Source: Diphasiastrum complanatum (Eukaryota; Streptophyta; Lycopodiopsida; Lycopodiales; Lycopodiaceae). Taken from it: a DNA stretch of 64,000 nt. The notes beneath the pieces are model-generated. The model had not been told where the DNA came from. It worked only from the letters and a program-made list of their open reading frames with translations, and did no database searches. A program made the translations under genes and the position numbers. Below, in pieces: positions 60,925 through 64,000 of the stretch (the first letter of the stretch is position 1; each line of letters opens with the position of its first letter). The stretch spans positions 31,754,915 through 31,818,914 of the forward strand of contig CM055100.1 of NCBI GenBank assembly GCA_029204225.1, written 5' to 3'.

Positions 60925-63000
60925 CACAAACTTCGATGAAGTTTTTTCACTTTTTTTTCGCTCCGCATATTGCACTTGTGCATATCCTTCACAATCGATA
61001 TTCTTCCTAACGCCTTCCATGGCATAGGTCCGATACATCTGCCTACATGTCTCCTCGTATCGCACTTGTGCACCTTTCTTCTATACTAATCTATCTCTCT
61101 TGTATTCAGCTCGCACAGATCCGATATACCGTACATTTTGTCCATACATATCGGTCTTCTGCAAGGGCTTTATCATCTTTCCCTGCTCATCCTAGTCGTC
61201 ACGCACAAGTCTGCTATCCCATAGTACACGTCCATGGATAGGAGAAAGCAGACAAGGAGGGACTTCTTCTCTGCTGGCTCGTCCTCAACTCCTACGGTTG
61301 CCATTACACCTCCCGCTAGACCTAGAACGCGCAACCGCAGCAGGTGGCTCTCTGAGATACGTAAGTACAAAGATCAACCGCTCTGTTGATTCCAAGAGCT
61401 CAATTCTATCGTGCTGTCCGAAACATAACTAGAAATGGTCTTGGACAGCTGGTTAGATTCACACCTAGTGCTCTTCAATCCCTTAAGGAGGCTGCTGAAC
61501 ATCACATGAGTCTTTTTTTTTAAGATTCATTTTTGTTGGCAATCCATTCCAAGAGAATCACCATAATGCCCAAGGATTTTCAGCTCCTGATGAGAATGAG
61601 GGAGAGGTTTTGTGAATTGCAAGTATCTCAGCCTGCTGCTCCCAGACCAACTCCTCTAGATAGGACTGATCTTCCTACCAAGCATCCTAGGAAGCAAGCA
61701 GCACCCAAGAGAGCTCCGAAGAAAGTAAGGAGGGTAGACACCACATAATCTGTGAAGCCTAACCCGGAATCAATTGTAGATAACATTGTTATTGATACTG
61801 TTGTAAATATAGCTACATCTATTTTGGATGCCCCCTCAATTCCTATAGATACTACACATCCACCTCCTCCTCCTCCCTCAAATCTTTATACATATATAGA
61901 TTCCGATGACTATCTTAAATTTGAGGACATATCCAATGCTATAGATACAATTGGTACTCCTTTTTGTTTTAGACTAGATGGACTTGATCTTAGTATAAAT
62001 TATAGAGTTCTTGATTGTTTGGATCTCAAAGACAGACGGGCTTCTATCAGTATAGAGTCCGGGCTTACACTCTTGCAATATGACATTGCAAGAGATTCAT
62101 CCAATGAGTTGTTGGTGCTGAGTAACTTTTTGCTTCAGGCCTTCAAGGAGAATAATGACACATTGTCACAGTGTCTGACTAGTGGATTCACACCAACAAC
62201 AAAGTATCTGCTCATCCCTTATCATACCAAGTAGGATATATTAAATGTTTCTTGCTGTTTTATGCATTAACATTGGCATTGTCAATGGAAATAGTTTTCA
62301 AAATTGTAGCTAAAGAAATTTCAATCTTATTTTACAGTGATCACTGGAGTTTAAACGTGATCTCTATTAAGAAATCTGTAGATAATAGTATTAAAGGTTT
62401 CTGTGTCAAGATGAATTCGACGAGCAATATGCATAAGGATGTAGGTATATACCTTCCATATTTAAGTAAATATATTCCTACAGATGTTCCGCATTCTGGA
62501 AACTGGCAAATCGTTAGTTTGGAGGTAAATTCTATCTTTCTTAATAGCATTTTGAAATTAGTATTCTAATGTATTTGTTTCATTCTAATTCATTCTGTTT
62601 CATAATTGATTTCTTGTGTGCTGAATTTTTTTGCAGTCACCCCAGCAAAATGATTCATTCAGCTGTGGGTGGTACACATTATACAATGCCAAGTTATTTT
62701 TTGAGTGGTTCAACCTTCAGGAAGATGTTGGTATTTCTAAGGTAATAAATTCTGTTTATTCTTATTTTTGGAATCATGATTAGTTTTCTATTTTGTTAAT
62801 GTTTTTAGACATTACTAATACATGAATGTTCTATCTTGCAGTTTACACTTCCTGAGTACACATCAAGCCAGGTGTACAGATTTAGACAAGAAATTATCCT
62901 GAGTATATTGGCTAGGGCAAGGCTTTAGCCTCCCGTTATTGATGATGGTGCAAAGGATGATGTAGTTATACTAAATTAAAATCAGAACATATAAAGATAG
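60704..63000 (+). repeat. Large direct repeat, copy 2 (partner 21,584-23,868)
   Basis: Same order and orientation as copy 1, 39 kb away. Flanking sequences on both sides differ between copies. No convincing target-site duplication or terminal inverted repeat seen. Confidence 0.92.
61234..62928 (+). pseudogene. CENH3-like histone H3 frame with ULP1-like protease, copy 2
   Basis: Same architecture as copy 1, with ATG at 61,234 (Met-Asp-Arg-Arg-Lys). Damage: a one-base loss near 61,371-61,376 within the first H3 helix region; TAA at 61,521 at the same codon as the TAG of copy 1; a 27-base insertion 61,725-61,751 relative to copy 1, with an in-frame TAA at 61,746. The Arg codon lost to TGA in copy 1 is intact here. 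From 61,752 the linker and protease are open: exon 1 to 62,230, then 62,338-62,524, 62,637-62,741 and 62,842-62,928, GT/AG throughout. The protease keeps Asp-His-Trp-Ser-Leu, Pro-Gln-Gln and Ser-Phe-Ser-Cys-Gly-Trp. The C-terminus is five residues shorter than copy 1. The protease part alone may still be expressed from an internal start. Confidence 0.72.
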
Positions 63001-63143
63001 TCATCATCAAGGTCTTTGGTAAAGATCAAAGGATGAGGTGAGATAGGAGGCTTAGTAAGGGTAGGGGTATCAACAGAAAGGTCACCATTTTCTTTTTCCA
63101 AACAAACAAATATCTTCCGAATATGTAAATTGTAGAAACTTAC

Positions 63144-63448
63144 TTCAACAGCAATACGTTCAGCATAGTTAGAGAGATCCATATAGATTTTTTCAACCAT
63201 CCTTAACGTTTCTTTCTTTTTAATGAAATCCATATATATTTTGATCCAATCCATAGTAGTCATCAAGTCAACAAGGCAAAAGATCTTATCATCAGGTCCA
63301 GCAGCATCACAAGTAGCTTTATCATAAGAAGTAATGAGTTTGTGAACATCAACAGCTTTCTTCATGCAACAAATGATAGTCTGAACAAAAGGGTTAGGAG
63401 GAGGAAGGGGCTCCCCATAACAAAGAGTAACAGCATCGAGGAACCAGC
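63144..63448 (-). CDS. Single exon of an unrecognised - strand gene (partial)
   Basis: A 305-nt exon between a good acceptor (TCCACAG, at 63,449-63,450) and a perfect donor (GAA then GTAAGT, donor at 63,143-63,138), open over 101 codons. The residues begin Trp-Phe-Leu-Asp-Ala-Val-Thr-Leu-Cys-Tyr and are largely helical-looking, with no motif I can name. A - strand TATAAAT at about 63,640 could mark a promoter, but a short Met-Ala-Asn-Lys frame after it hits a stop, so the first exon is not resolved. Downstream exons would lie inside the histone-protease repeat and were not found; it may be a broken gene. Confidence 0.4.
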
Positions 63449-64000
63449 CTGTGGACTACATCATAAAATAGACCTTGTTAGCCATAAAATACAAGTAAAG
63501 GTAAAAGTTTGGTACTACCCTGGCCAAAAAAGGTAGTCAGGTTGGCATCTTAAAAAGATGCTTTGAGAGAGTAACAGAACATCACATAGTCCCTCTTGAC
63601 AAATCAAGACCAAACCCTTTGAACCCTTCAATTTATAGCATAACAGGTTAAAATATAAATGTATAGATTCTTACACTACAAAGTACCAAAAAGTGAAGCA
63701 AGTTTTAGGACACCCAACTGTTACCTGCCACCATCCAACAAAACAAAACCGCACGAGTTAGTTAAGTGAGGAAGACAGGTGTCATAGCTGAGCATCAGTT
63801 GTCATCCATGTCCGAAACAAAATTCACTACTTTATCAGCTTGATTGCAATTACAAAACATTCGTCCAGTCTTCCTAATCATGCATTTTATAAATAACAAT
63901 ACATTCTGCCCTTAAATCGAAATTGTATCAGGGCAGATGCCATACTAATCAGTGCAAGGGCAAAAAGAAAGTATTCAGCTCACCAAACAGTATAAACACG
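63449..64000. other. Unassigned end of window
   Basis: No complete gene. Possibly the 5' region of the - strand exon at 63,144-63,448. Confidence 0.35.

Overview
The window is nuclear DNA from a land plant, most likely a seed plant. Three spliced plant genes are readable: a class III peroxidase, an arabinogalactan peptide and a plastid-type RIBA. The intervals between them are filled with decayed Ty1/copia and Ty3/gypsy retrotransposons and dinucleotide microsatellites. I cannot place the species more precisely from sequence alone.

Layout. 0-8 kb: gypsy tail and LTR piece, then two copia fragments. 8.0-10.4 kb: class III peroxidase, 4 exons, + strand. 10.4-12.3 kb: non-coding, with a 3-unit 190-bp tandem repeat. 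12.3-16.5 kb: a 3'-truncated copia element with LTR and primer-binding site (- strand). 16.6-18.2 kb: another copia gag/leader. 19.6-20.2 kb: gypsy LTR. 20.7-23.9 kb: a motif-rich stretch leading into a histone H3/CENH3-like frame that runs on, in phase, into a ULP1-like (C48) cysteine protease. 24.0-25.0 kb: an unrecognised spliced gene on the - strand, tail-to-tail with it. 26.6-35.1 kb: nested gypsy and copia remnants. 37.6-38.7 kb: arabinogalactan (AG) peptide gene, + strand. 40.4-41.7 kb: scrambled copia. 41.7-48.0 kb: decayed gypsy with LTR, then a second copy of the 12-16 kb copia family. 49.5-54.3 kb: bifunctional riboflavin gene RIBA, 6 exons, + strand. 54-60 kb: mostly non-coding, with a palindrome array, a LINE scrap, a copia gag and a copia LTR end. 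60.7-63.0 kb: a second copy of the histone-protease unit. 63.1-63.45 kb: one good exon of an unrecognised - strand gene.

The most interesting object is the duplicated unit at 21,584-23,868 and 60,704-63,000. Each copy has a promoter-like array of CACGTG boxes and a TATA box at the same place. A leader follows, then a divergent H3 fold with centromeric-H3-like features, a Pro-rich linker and a ULP1 fold whose three introns all have GT/AG borders at identical positions. Both copies carry nonsense codons in the histone part, and one of these is shared, so at least the histone half looks decayed or is not translated as a simple fusion. ULP1-like genes are known to be captured and spread by plant DNA transposons (the Kaonashi class of MULEs). 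I did not find terminal inverted repeats, so whether this is a transposon cargo, a segmental duplicate or a gene family is open.

The three ordinary genes are not functionally linked: cell-wall/apoplastic peroxidase, a GPI-anchored wall peptide and plastid riboflavin synthesis. Small-scale structure of note includes CT microsatellites placed at 5' splice sites of the peroxidase and RIBA, palindrome arrays near 36.6, 39.9 and 56.5 kb, and a CATGCA cluster at 59.1 kb.
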